Of a stretch of DNA of 64,000 nucleotides, positions 1 to 8,071 are shown piece by piece. Position numbers and translations under genes: made by a program. The notes below the pieces were generated by a model. The model saw only the letters and a program-made list of their open reading frames with translations, was not told where the DNA came from and did not search any database. Every line of letters starts with the position of its first letter. The stretch's first letter is position 1. The DNA comes from Stutzerimonas stutzeri (GTDB lineage Bacteria; Pseudomonadota; Gammaproteobacteria; Pseudomonadales; Pseudomonadaceae): the NCBI RefSeq assembly GCF_024448715.1, contig NZ_JAMOHZ010000003.1:62001-126000 (forward strand), given 5' to 3'.

Positions 1-653
1 CCGGCGAGGGTCTGGCTGATCACCGGAGAGCTGGTTGGTTCGACCGCCACGCTAAGAATCTTCTTGCCTTTGGTGTTCTTGATATAGCGTGAAACCCCGG
101 TGATGGTTCCTCCGGTGCCAACACCTGCAACCAGCACATCGATATTGCCTTCGGTGTCGTTCCAGATTTCCGGCCCGGTGGTTTTTTCATGGATCGCCGG
201 GTTCGATGGGTTCTCGAACTGCTGCGGGAGGTAATAGCGCTCGGGATCCGACGCGGCGATTACAGTTGCTTTCTCGATAGCGCCCTTCATGCCCTTCGCC
301 GGTTCGGTGAGCACCAGTTCCGCACCGAGCGCCTTCAGCACCTTGCGCCGCTCCAGGCTCATCGACGCCGGCATGGTCAACATCAATTTGTAGCCGCGCG
401 CCGCCGCGACGAAAGCCAGACCGATTCCGGTATTTCCGGAAGTCGGCTCGATGAGCGTCATGCCCGGCTTGAGGCGGCCACTTTCCTCGGCATCCCAGAT
501 CATCGCCGCGCCGATCCGGCATTTGACCGAGTGGGCCGGGTTGCGGCCTTCGATCTTGGCCATGATGCTGACGCCCTTGGGCCCCAGCCGATTGATCATG
601 ACCAGCGGTGTGTTACCGATGGCCTGTGCATTGTCAGCAAAGATGCGGCTCAT
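1..653 (-). CDS. cysK: Cysteine synthase A (O-acetylserine sulfhydrylase), partial
   Basis: Makes L-cysteine from O-acetylserine and sulfide in the cytoplasm, using pyridoxal phosphate. The 217 visible codons run from ATG at 653 and leave the window at base 1, so about 100 C-terminal residues are missing. Seen: the PLP-lysine region NPAHSVKCR near residue 37-45, the substrate loop TSGNTG near residue 70, and the phosphate-binding GTGGT loop near residue 178. AGGA lies about 10 bases before the start. The [11 protein letters not shown] context fits CysK rather than CysM. It is divergent from the DUF748 gene, so the promoters of both lie in 654-796. Confidence 0.93.
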   Translation of the reverse strand, partial: MSRIFADNAQAIGNTPLVMINRLGPKGVSIMAKIEGRNPAHSVKCRIGAAMIWDAEESGRLKPGMTLIEPTSGNTGIGLAFVAAARGYKLMLTMPASMSLERRKVLKALGAELVLTEPAKGMKGAIEKATVIAASDPERYYLPQQFENPSNPAIHEKTTGPEIWNDTEGNIDVLVAGVGTGGTITGVSRYIKNTKGKKILSVAVEPTSSPVISQTLA

Positions 654-796
654 GACTGTGTCCTGCGAGAAGAAAAACAGACTGGTGAGCCTAAGCGCAG
701 TCTCAGGGCTCGTCCAGCCGAACTCACCGATGCGTGCCGGGGTCCACCAACAGGTAAGCAGTTCCATGATGAATCCTCGACCAAACCAGGCCTGTC

Positions 797-1873
797 ATGA
801 AAAAACGCTACCAACTTCCGTTGTGGATATTCCTGTCGCTTGCCCTGCTATTGCTGATCGCTCACCTCGCGCTGCCTCATCTGGTGCTCAACTTCCTGAA
901 CGACAAGCTCGCCGACATGGGCGAATACAAGGGTCATGTCGAAGATGTCGACTTGGCCTGGTGGCGCGGCGCTTACAAAGTCGATGGGCTCGTTATCGAG
1001 AAAAAGAACGAGCAGGTCCAAGCTCCGCTATTCACGGCTCCCTCGATCGATATCGGCGTGAGCTGGCGCGCGCTCTGGCAGGATCAGGCGCTGGTTGGTG
1101 AGGTAATTCTGGAACAACCGCAGCTGAATTTCGTCGATGGCGAAGAAGCCGAGGACTCACAAACAGGTGAAGGCGTCGATTGGCGTGAGCGCGTCGAAGC
1201 GTTGATACCATTCACTCTGAATGAGCTACGTGTGGTCGACGGCCAGCTGTCGTTTCGTAATTTCGAGGCCGACCCGCCGGTACATGTCTATGCCAACGCG
1301 ATCAACGCGAGCCTGTACAACCTGACCAATACGGCCAACCGTGAGCAAGGACGTGTCGCCACCTTCGAGGGCACGGCGAAGTTCTTCAATCAGGCTCCCA
1401 TGGAAGCCACCGCGCACTTCGACCCTTTCACCAACTGGGAAGATTTCGATCTGGACTTACGGATGACCGGCCTGAATCTGACCAAGCTGAACGACTTCAG
1501 CAATGCCTATGGCAACTTCGATTTCGCTAGTGGCACTGGCGACTTGGTCATGGAAGTCGAAGCCAACAACGGTCAGTTGGACGGCTATATCAAACCGCTG
1601 CTGCACAATGTGGAAGTCTTCAACTTCGAGCAGGACGTCGAAAGTGAGGACAAAGGCTTCTTTCGTGGTATTTGGGAAGCCGTGGTCGGTGCCGGTGAGG
1701 AAGTGTTGCAGAACCAGCGCAAGGATCAGTTCGCGACACGCGTAGAGCTTTCCGGCAGCACAAAAAACACCGACGTCAGTCCGTTCCAAGCATTTGTCGC
1801 GATCCTGCGAAACGCCTTCGTCGAAGCCTTCTCGGCGCGCTTCGAGCGCTCGCTGAGCGAAGAGGACGAGTAA
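797..1873 (+). CDS. DUF748 (AsmA-like) envelope protein
   Basis: A 358-residue protein with one N-terminal membrane anchor (about residues 7-30) followed by a large extracytoplasmic part. The sequence fits the DUF748 family, whose members resemble AsmA-type envelope proteins with beta-rich repeats. The exact role is unknown; an outer-membrane homeostasis role is only family inference. It is shorter than many DUF748 proteins (often over 900 residues) but has a normal end, with an acidic tail EEDE. It stands alone between divergent cysK and the promoter of the MoxR gene. Confidence 0.72.
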   Translation: MKKRYQLPLWIFLSLALLLLIAHLALPHLVLNFLNDKLADMGEYKGHVEDVDLAWWRGAYKVDGLVIEKKNEQVQAPLFTAPSIDIGVSWRALWQDQALVGEVILEQPQLNFVDGEEAEDSQTGEGVDWRERVEALIPFTLNELRVVDGQLSFRNFEADPPVHVYANAINASLYNLTNTANREQGRVATFEGTAKFFNQAPMEATAHFDPFTNWEDFDLDLRMTGLNLTKLNDFSNAYGNFDFASGTGDLVMEVEANNGQLDGYIKPLLHNVEVFNFEQDVESEDKGFFRGIWEAVVGAGEEVLQNQRKDQFATRVELSGSTKNTDVSPFQAFVAILRNAFVEAFSARFERSLSEEDE

Positions 1874-1900
1874 AACCGAACAGTAGATGCGGCCGCGCAC

Positions 1901-1915
1901 ATTCAGTGACTGAAT
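1901..1915. promoter_or_regulatory. Perfect palindrome ATTCAGTGACTGAAT
   Basis: A 15-bp perfect inverted repeat with 7-bp arms and one central base. It lies 28 bases after the DUF748 stop and 13 bases upstream of the -35 of the next promoter. It has no T-tract, so an operator is as likely as a weak terminator. Confidence 0.35.
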
Positions 1916-1927
1916 GATCCACTCGCG

Positions 1928-1956
1928 TTCACAGTGAAGCGCCCATCACTTATAGT
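1928..1956 (+). promoter_or_regulatory. Sigma-70 promoter for the MoxR-VWA operon
   Basis: TTCACA (1928-1933), a 17-base spacer, then TATAGT (1951-1956). This is close to consensus, with the start of transcription expected near 1963, about 50 bases before the MoxR start codon. Seen by eye only. Confidence 0.6.
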
Positions 1957-2014
1957 CGGTCATCTCACCAAAACATGAAGCGCCTGCGTGCCAGGCCCGA
2001 TCAAGGAAATCCCG

Positions 2015-2860
2015 ATGAAGTTCGAAGGCACCCAGTCCTACGTCGCCACCGACGACTTGAAACTTGCCGTCAATGCCGCCATCACGCTGGAGCGCCCTCT
2101 GCTGGTCAAGGGTGAGCCGGGCACCGGCAAGACCATGCTTGCCGAGCAATTGGCCGAGTCCTTCGGCGCAAAATTGATCACCTGGCACATCAAGTCCACC
2201 ACCAAGGCGCATCAAGGGCTATATGAATACGATGCGGTGAGCCGGCTGCGAGATTCGCAGCTGGATTCGGACCGCGTACATGACGTGCGCAACTACATCA
2301 AGAAAGGCAAGTTGTGGGAGGCCTTCGAATCCGAGCAGCGCGTCATCCTGCTGATCGATGAAATCGATAAGGCCGACATCGAGTTCCCTAACGACCTGCT
2401 TCAGGAACTCGACAAGATGGAGTTCTATGTCTACGAGACCAACGAAACCATCAAGGCCAAGCAGCGGCCGATCATCATCATCACCTCGAACAACGAGAAG
2501 GAACTGCCTGACGCTTTCCTGCGCCGTTGCTTCTTCCACTACATCGCATTCCCGGATCGTGAAACGCTGCAGAAGATCGTCGACGTGCATTACCCGAACA
2601 TCAAGAAGGATTTGGTGGCCGAAGCCCTCGATGTGTTCTTCGATGTCCGCAAGGTGCCGGGCTTGAAGAAGAAGCCATCCACCAGTGAGCTGGTCGACTG
2701 GCTGAAGCTGCTGATGGCCGACAATATCGGCGAAGCCGTACTGCGCGAACGCGATCCGACCAAGGCCATCCCGCCGCTGGCCGGAGCATTGGTGAAGAAC
2801 GAGCAGGACGTGCAATTGCTTGAACGTCTGGCGTTCATGAGTCGTCGCGCCAGTCGCTGA
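2015..2860 (+). CDS. MoxR-family AAA+ ATPase
   Basis: A 281-residue AAA+ chaperone-like ATPase. The Walker A motif GEPGTGKT lies near residue 33, Walker B LLIDEIDKAD near residue 112, and ITSNNEKELPDAFLRR forms the sensor 1/arginine-finger region. MoxR proteins work with VWA partners to mature or remodel protein complexes; the VWA partner is at 3360. The frame is open from a GTG at 1988, but ATG 2015 has AAGGA 7 bases upstream and begins at the family N-terminus (MKFEGTQSY). The substrate is unknown. Confidence 0.88.
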   Translation: MKFEGTQSYVATDDLKLAVNAAITLERPLLVKGEPGTGKTMLAEQLAESFGAKLITWHIKSTTKAHQGLYEYDAVSRLRDSQLDSDRVHDVRNYIKKGKLWEAFESEQRVILLIDEIDKADIEFPNDLLQELDKMEFYVYETNETIKAKQRPIIIITSNNEKELPDAFLRRCFFHYIAFPDRETLQKIVDVHYPNIKKDLVAEALDVFFDVRKVPGLKKKPSTSELVDWLKLLMADNIGEAVLRERDPTKAIPPLAGALVKNEQDVQLLERLAFMSRRASR

Positions 2861-2911
2861 ACGGCGGCGGCTTCAGACGGAGCCGCTGCGTCACATTACT
2901 GGAGAAGAGCC

Positions 2912-3310
2912 ATGCAAACGCATACCGGTAGTTGCCTCTGCGGTGTCGTGCGGTATCGCATCGATGCCCCGATAGACGAATTGACTCACTGCCACTGCAA
3001 GATGTGCCGCAAGGCACACGGCGCAGCATTCGCCACCTATGCAAGCGTGCCGCTGGATGCGTTTCACTTTCTCTCAGGCAAGGACCAGTTGGGCGTCTAT
3101 CACTCTTCTGAACATGTGACGCGGACGTTCTGTATTCGCTGCGGCTCCAATCTGCAGTTCGTCGACAATCGCGAGCACGAGGTCGGCGTCGCGGCCGGTA
3201 CGCTCGACTCGCCGCTGCCGGTTCCGCCGCAGGAACATATCTTCGTCGGCTCCAAGGCTGACTGGTATGAGATCCGCGATGGGCTCGCCGAACACGACGA
3301 AGACCGCTGA
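2912..3310 (+). CDS. GFA/CENP-V family zinc protein
   Basis: A 132-residue protein of the glutathione-dependent formaldehyde-activating (GFA) fold. The zinc-binding cysteines are visible: CLC at the N-terminus, HCHCKMC near residue 28, and CIRCGS near residue 71. Most family members have no proven substrate, so formaldehyde-glutathione chemistry is family annotation only. A GGAGAAG ribosome site precedes the ATG. It sits between the MoxR and VWA genes in the same direction, so it is probably co-transcribed, although it is not a usual member of that pair. Confidence 0.85.
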   Translation: MQTHTGSCLCGVVRYRIDAPIDELTHCHCKMCRKAHGAAFATYASVPLDAFHFLSGKDQLGVYHSSEHVTRTFCIRCGSNLQFVDNREHEVGVAAGTLDSPLPVPPQEHIFVGSKADWYEIRDGLAEHDEDR

Positions 3311-3359
3311 TTATCAAACGTAATGGTGCTGCCACGACGGCACCTCCTGAGGTTTTGCC

Positions 3360-4538
3360 ATGCTGCTTGGGCTGTTCAATGAGATGCGCGCTGCAAAGGT
3401 GCCGGTGTCGGTACGCGAGTTGCTCGATCTGATCAACGCGTTGAAACACAACGTGATTTTTGCCGACATGGACGAGTTCTACTATTTGTCGAGGGCTATC
3501 CTGGTCAAGGATGAGCGCCACTTCGATAAGTTCGACCGGGCATTCGGCGCCTACTTCAAAGGGCTGGAAAACCTCAATCAGCACATTGAGGCGCTGATTC
3601 CGGAGGAGTGGCTGCGCAAGGAATTTGAGCGTTCGTTGAGCGACGAGGAGCGCGCCAAGATCGAGTCCCTCGGCGGGCTCGACAAGCTGATCGAGGAGTT
3701 CAAGAAGCGCCTGGAAGAACAGAAGGAAAAGCATGCCGGTGGCAACAAGTGGATCGGCACCGGCGGCACCAGCCCCTTCGGCTCGGGCGGTTACAATCCC
3801 GAAGGTATCCGCATCGGTGACGCCGGCAAGCGCCAGGGCAAGGCGGTGAAGGTCTGGGACCAGCGCGAGTACAAGAACCTCGACGATCAGGTCGAACTGG
3901 GCACACGCAATATCAAGGTCGCCCTACGCCGCCTACGCAAGTTCGCCCGCCAGGGCGCGCAGGACGAGCTGGACCTTGACGGCACCATCGACCACACCGC
4001 CCGCGACGGCGGCTTGCTGAATATTCAGATGCGCCCAGAGCGGCGCAACGCGGTGAAGCTGCTGATCCTGTTCGATATCGGCGGCTCCATGGACGCTCAC
4101 GTCAAGGTATGCGAAGAGCTGTTCTCGGCCTGCAAGACCGAGTTCAAGCATCTGGAGTATTTCTATTTCCATAATTTCATCTACGAGTCGGTCTGGAAGA
4201 ACAACTTCCGCCGTACCTCCGAGCGCACCTCAACGCTCGACCTACTGCACAAGTACGGCGCCGACTACAAGGTGGTGTTCGTAGGCGACGCCGCGATGGC
4301 CCCATACGAAGTTACCCAGCCCGGCGGCAGTGTCGAACACTGGAATGAGGAAGCAGGCTACGTCTGGATGCAGCGCTTTATGGAAAAGTACAAAAAGCTC
4401 ATCTGGATCAACCCTTACCCGAAAGACACTTGGGGCTACACCTCATCCACCGGAATCATCCGTGAGCTGGTTGAGGACCGCATGTATCCCCTGACATTGA
4501 GCGGGCTGGAAGAAGGGATGAAGTTTCTAGCTAAATAG
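3360..4538 (+). CDS. VWA domain (CoxE-like) protein, MoxR partner
   Basis: A 392-residue protein with an N-terminal helical region, a glycine-rich linker near residues 125-150, and a C-terminal von Willebrand A domain from about residue 230. The metal site (MIDAS) motif reads DIGGSM, a variant of the usual DxSGSM, so the first serine of the metal triad is glycine. CoxE-type proteins act with MoxR ATPases. It lies 500 bases after the MoxR gene, with a GFA gene between. GAGGTTTTGCC precedes the ATG. Confidence 0.85.
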   Translation: MLLGLFNEMRAAKVPVSVRELLDLINALKHNVIFADMDEFYYLSRAILVKDERHFDKFDRAFGAYFKGLENLNQHIEALIPEEWLRKEFERSLSDEERAKIESLGGLDKLIEEFKKRLEEQKEKHAGGNKWIGTGGTSPFGSGGYNPEGIRIGDAGKRQGKAVKVWDQREYKNLDDQVELGTRNIKVALRRLRKFARQGAQDELDLDGTIDHTARDGGLLNIQMRPERRNAVKLLILFDIGGSMDAHVKVCEELFSACKTEFKHLEYFYFHNFIYESVWKNNFRRTSERTSTLDLLHKYGADYKVVFVGDAAMAPYEVTQPGGSVEHWNEEAGYVWMQRFMEKYKKLIWINPYPKDTWGYTSSTGIIRELVEDRMYPLTLSGLEEGMKFLAK

Positions 4539-4581
4539 CTGCAAGCCCGACTGAACCGCTGGGCGCTTCTACGACTTACCC

Positions 4582-4607
4582 CTCGGCCGTGGTTACAGCT
4601 TGCCGAG
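4582..4607. terminator. Hairpin between convergent genes
   Basis: CTCGGC (4582-4587) pairs with GCCGAG (4602-4607) in the gap between the VWA gene and the convergent DUF2937 gene. There is no T-run, so a factor-independent terminator is only weakly supported. Confidence 0.3.
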
Positions 4608-4701
4608 AGGTATTCGGTGGCTGGCTGCCAGTCAGATCACCTGGGCTGGATTGATCTTATGGGCGTACTGCAGCAGATCGCCGACCTGCCCGAACAGAGA
4701 C

Positions 4702-5250
4702 CTACTCGGGTCGCTTGCTGGACGAAACTACCTGAGCGGTGCGCCGCTGGCGTCGGCGGCGCTGCGGAAACAACGTCCGGCGAGTCAGTACGAAGATACT
4801 TTCGGCAATCCAGGCCAGAAGAAGAGCGCAGCTCAGGCCCCAGGTGATCGCCTCCGGCGCCAACATCACCTGGAAGCGATAGCTGCTCCAGACCTGCCCT
4901 CTCAAGCTTTGATCGGCACCAATCAGCACATGCCAGGCGCGCGCATACCAAGGTCCTTGCATGATCCGCCATTCGCGATCGAGTAACCGTGCTCGCTCGA
5001 CGAGCGCCGCAACACTGCGCGCATCACTTTGTATAACCGGATCGTCACTGCCGCGATAGTGCTCCACCAACGCATTCAAATTGCCCTCGAAGAAACGCCC
5101 GGCGGTGTCCTGGAAACCTACCAGACCTTGCTGAGCCTCGAGCCGACGAGCCTCAACGTGGTTCCCGTATGCATCGATGAACCCCGGCACCTGGATACCG
5201 ACCAGCAAGCCAAGGGCAAACAGGGTCAATCGCAGATAGCTTCTCAGCAT
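4702..5250 (-). CDS. DUF2937 membrane protein
   Basis: A 182-residue protein with one hydrophobic segment at the N-terminus (about residues 5-22), a middle part likely outside the membrane, and a second segment near residues 130-150, ending in a very basic tail (RRRRRQRR). It fits the DUF2937 family, function unknown. The start ATG at 5250 overlaps the stop of the amidotransferase gene by one base (TGATG), which argues for translational coupling. A longer open frame reaching 5325 lies inside the upstream gene and is not used here. Confidence 0.75.
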   Translation of the reverse strand: MLRSYLRLTLFALGLLVGIQVPGFIDAYGNHVEARRLEAQQGLVGFQDTAGRFFEGNLNALVEHYRGSDDPVIQSDARSVAALVERARLLDREWRIMQGPWYARAWHVLIGADQSLRGQVWSSYRFQVMLAPEAITWGLSCALLLAWIAESIFVLTRRTLFPQRRRRQRRTAQVVSSSKRPE

Positions 5251-6026
5251 CACTGCACCTGCCCGCGCGCGACGCATTCGCCAAGTCGCCAGAGCGTCCA
5301 TTCGCCTGGCTGATGGACGTCCCACTGCTCGTTATCGGTCAAAGGCTCGGTAGCCAGTACGGTCACCACGTCGTTCGGCGTGGTCTCGGCGGTGAAATCA
5401 ACGGTCAACTCGGCGTCCTTCAGCTGCGCTGGGCCGAAAGGCGCACGGCGTGTTATTTGTGCGAGTTTGGTGGTGCAGAAGCTGAATAACCATTCCCCGT
5501 TGCTCAGCAGACAATTGAAAACCCCTTTCGCACGATAGCCGGAGCAGGCATCGAGCAAACGAGGCAGCAGGTCTTCGGCGCTGACACGCTCGGGGAAATC
5601 GGTGCGTACACGGTTGAGCAGATCACAGAACGCCGCTTCGCTGTCCGTGTCGCCGACCGGTCGGTAAAACCCAAGCGCCGGGTTGAAATCTGCGAGCTGA
5701 CCGTTGTGCGCGAAGCACCAGTGCTGCCCCCACAGTTCGCGTACGAATGGATGGGTATTGACCAGCGCAACCTTGCCGACGTTGGCATGACGGATATGAC
5801 CGATCACGACCTGGCTCTTGATCAGATAATGCTGGACCATCTTCGCCACTTCCGATTCGCAACTGGCTACAGGGTCCTGAAACAAGCGCAAACCGCGGCC
5901 TTCGTAGAACGCGATACCCCAGCCATCCTTATGCGGCCCGGTGCGACCGCCGCGCTGCATCAGTCCGGTGAAGCTGAAATGGATATCAGTGGGTACGTTG
6001 GCGCTCATGCCGAGCAGTTCACACAT
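5250..6026 (-). CDS. Class II glutamine amidotransferase (YafJ-like)
   Basis: A 258-residue N-terminal-nucleophile amidotransferase domain with no fused synthase. Starting at 6026, the protein begins MCELLGMS. This places the nucleophile cysteine directly after the initiator Met, which fixes the start although the frame is open to 6071. GGAGATCGC precedes this ATG. Conserved pieces include [13 protein letters not shown] near residue 26 and the FAHNGQL segment. Homologues such as YafJ have no firmly known acceptor. It overlaps the DUF2937 gene. Confidence 0.88.
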   Translation of the reverse strand: MCELLGMSANVPTDIHFSFTGLMQRGGRTGPHKDGWGIAFYEGRGLRLFQDPVASCESEVAKMVQHYLIKSQVVIGHIRHANVGKVALVNTHPFVRELWGQHWCFAHNGQLADFNPALGFYRPVGDTDSEAAFCDLLNRVRTDFPERVSAEDLLPRLLDACSGYRAKGVFNCLLSNGEWLFSFCTTKLAQITRRAPFGPAQLKDAELTVDFTAETTPNDVVTVLATEPLTDNEQWDVHQPGEWTLWRLGECVARGQVQ

Positions 6027-6072
6027 GCGCGATCTCCGCAGCGTCTTATGGCATTCAGACCATGGTTTCACA

Positions 6073-6540
6073 TCACAGCCTGGGTTCGGTCCGCGTCTGG
6101 TAGCGGCCTACGGGACGGTAATCGTCGTCCTCGTCGTCCTCCAGTCGCTCGCGTAGGGTACGCGGATCCTTACCGGACGCCGACTCCGCACGTCGCTGTT
6201 TGCGCCGCCGCTCGATTGGCCAGCGCACTGCCACCAGCGCTGCGTATAGTGCGAATGCGATCAGACCATAGAGCGCCAGATCAGCCACCGCGCGCCAAGC
6301 GTTATTGCCGACATTGAACAGCACATCAAGTGCGGTAACTGCCACTGCCGGGGCGAACAGCTCTTTCGCAGGGTCGACGATAGTCGGCGTCAACAGCAGC
6401 ACGGCAACAAGCAATCGCAGCGGCTCGCGCAGCCACCGCCACATGGGTCGGGTAATGCGGAACCACACCAGCAAACAACCCAGCGCGGCAACCCCATAGG
6501 CTGTCCAGGCGAGCAGGTATTCATTAGCGAGTAGGAACAT
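6073..6540 (-). CDS. Uncharacterised inner-membrane protein
   Basis: A 155-residue protein with about four hydrophobic segments (roughly residues 5-25, 35-55, 68-85 and 90-115) and an Arg/Glu/Asp-rich cytoplasmic tail containing a DDEDDD run. The start ATG 6540 was chosen over 6570 because AAGAGA precedes it and the hydrophobic segment begins there. It lies 46 bases upstream of the amidotransferase gene in the same direction, so the three genes down to 4702 may form one operon. I do not recognise a function. Confidence 0.6.
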   Translation of the reverse strand: MFLLANEYLLAWTAYGVAALGCLLVWFRITRPMWRWLREPLRLLVAVLLLTPTIVDPAKELFAPAVAVTALDVLFNVGNNAWRAVADLALYGLIAFALYAALVAVRWPIERRRKQRRAESASGKDPRTLRERLEDDEDDDYRPVGRYQTRTEPRL

Positions 6541-6756
6541 GACGATCTCTTGTATAGGCCGGACGCGCACACCGGCGCTTGACGCCGCGCATGATAACAG
6601 CCACGAGCCTGCTGACTGCCAGCAAGCGATGTGATGACACGCTGGTCATGATGCATTCAACGCCGTATAAACGCTGAAAACAAAAAGGGCCATCAGCCCC
6701 CAATTGCGCGTCAAGAAGCCATACTTGTCGCATCTGACACATTTAGGAGAGCAATC

Positions 6757-7197
6757 ATGACCTACCAGCATATTCTGGTCGCCACTGACTTGAACGACGA
6801 ATGCCATCCGGTCGTAGCGCGCGCTCAGGCGCTGGCGACAGCCAGCGGTGCGAAACTGGCGCTGGTCCATGTCATCGAACCCATGGCCATGGCGTTTGGC
6901 GGCGATGTTCCGATGGATCTGTCGATGCTCCAGCAACAGCAATTCGATCAAGCCCGGGAGCGCTTGACTGATTTCGCCGATCGCTATCCCAGCCTGACCG
7001 CAGAACAACGGCACCTCGCATATGGCCAACCGCGTCAGGAAATTCACCGCCTGGCCAAGGAGCAGGGTTGCGATCTGGTCGTGGTCGGCAGCCACGGCCG
7101 CCACGGGTTGTCATTGCTGCTCGGCTCCACCGCCAACGACATTCTCCACGGAGCGCCATGTGACGTTCTCGCGGTACGCTTGAAGAAACCCGAATAG
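6757..7197 (+). CDS. Universal stress protein (UspA family)
   Basis: A 146-residue single Usp domain. The N-terminus HILVATDLND and the C-terminal GSHGRHGLSLLLGSTAND match the ATP-binding signature G-2x-G-9x-G-S/T. Such proteins respond to stress or growth arrest in the cytoplasm. AGGAGA lies 7 bases before the ATG. It is monocistronic: the genes on both sides are on the other strand. Confidence 0.92.
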   Translation: MTYQHILVATDLNDECHPVVARAQALATASGAKLALVHVIEPMAMAFGGDVPMDLSMLQQQQFDQARERLTDFADRYPSLTAEQRHLAYGQPRQEIHRLAKEQGCDLVVVGSHGRHGLSLLLGSTANDILHGAPCDVLAVRLKKPE

Positions 7198-7209
7198 CCC
7201 GATACGAGC

Positions 7210-7232
7210 GCCTGAGCCTGAGCGGCTCAGGC
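7210..7232. terminator. Shared terminator hairpin of the usp and DUF6901 genes
   Basis: GCCTGAGC (7210-7217) and GCTCAGGC (7225-7232) form a perfect 8-bp stem between two convergent genes. It overlaps the stop codon of the minus-strand gene. No long T-run follows. Confidence 0.4.
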
Positions 7233-7919
7233 CATTTCCGCGCCCTCGCCAGCGCTCATCACCAATGGCCTGATTTTTTGCAGCTGGGTTTCCAGCGAAT
7301 AGGTCAGGCTCGATGCCATGGAGAAGAAGGTCAGAAAGGCCTTCAGATTCGAGTCGCCATGGCAAGTATCGTGAATACGCTGCCAGAACGCCTGATTAAC
7401 CAGTTGCAGTTGCTGGAACGAACGTACCAATCCGCGCAGCTCCCAATCGGCATGCCGTCCTTCGCGCAGGTTGAAGTACTGCCGGGCCAGGTAAAGCGAT
7501 ACCGCCCGCAGCACGAATTCCTGATTGCTGGCGAACGGCAGATGCTGATGCGCCATTGGCTTGAGCTTGCCCAGGACCGGACAGGCACTGGTAGCCATGA
7601 TTACGCCGAGCAACGCTCGTAACCCTTCCTCCAGCCCCACCAGCTTGTTGTACTCGCGCTCCGGCGTGCGTACACGCACCTGCGCTTTCTTAACGGCTGG
7701 CAGACCTTGGAAATCCTCGATTACACGGTGTAGATCTACCGCAGCGGGGCAATGGGTGAAGTTGTCCCGGCTCAGCGGACAGTTGTTGCACTGCTGGTGA
7801 TCGAGGCGCGTCCATCTGGGCGCCTGCATGGCTGCCTCGTGATCGTAGGCGCGGTCCAGCTCGATCCGGTAGCTGAACTCGTGCTCGTCGTCGAGGACGA
7901 TGCGGTAATCAATTGCCAT
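7227..7919 (-). CDS. DUF6901 family protein
   Basis: A 230-residue soluble protein resembling the DUF6901 family seen in pseudomonads. It has a cysteine set CNNCPLSRDNFTHCP near residues 44-58 that could bind metal. The rest is predicted helical. TGGAGC precedes the ATG at 7919. No function is known. It is convergent with the stress protein gene and lies upstream of uup in the same direction, with a 150-base gap after the uup stop. Confidence 0.7.
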   Translation of the reverse strand: MAIDYRIVLDDEHEFSYRIELDRAYDHEAAMQAPRWTRLDHQQCNNCPLSRDNFTHCPAAVDLHRVIEDFQGLPAVKKAQVRVRTPEREYNKLVGLEEGLRALLGVIMATSACPVLGKLKPMAHQHLPFASNQEFVLRAVSLYLARQYFNLREGRHADWELRGLVRSFQQLQLVNQAFWQRIHDTCHGDSNLKAFLTFFSMASSLTYSLETQLQKIRPLVMSAGEGAEMA

Positions 7920-8040
7920 CTATGCTCCATCGTAGAGTGCTGACAGATGTAGTTGGGGTTTTCGTGACGGTCCCGCGTCACGCTGCGTAGATGCTGCGGA
8001 GTTACTTTACGCGCTGCACCAAGAGGCAGGTGCGGCGCTG

Positions 8041-8065
8041 AACCGTGGCGAGCCAGGCCACGGTT
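8041..8065. terminator. Hairpin after uup
   Basis: AACCGTGGC (8041-8049) and GCCACGGTT (8057-8065) form a perfect 9-bp stem 6 bases past the uup stop, with no T-run. A second perfect stem, CGTGACG/CGTCACG, lies at 7963-7982. Confidence 0.45.
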
Positions 8066-8071
8066 GCTCGT

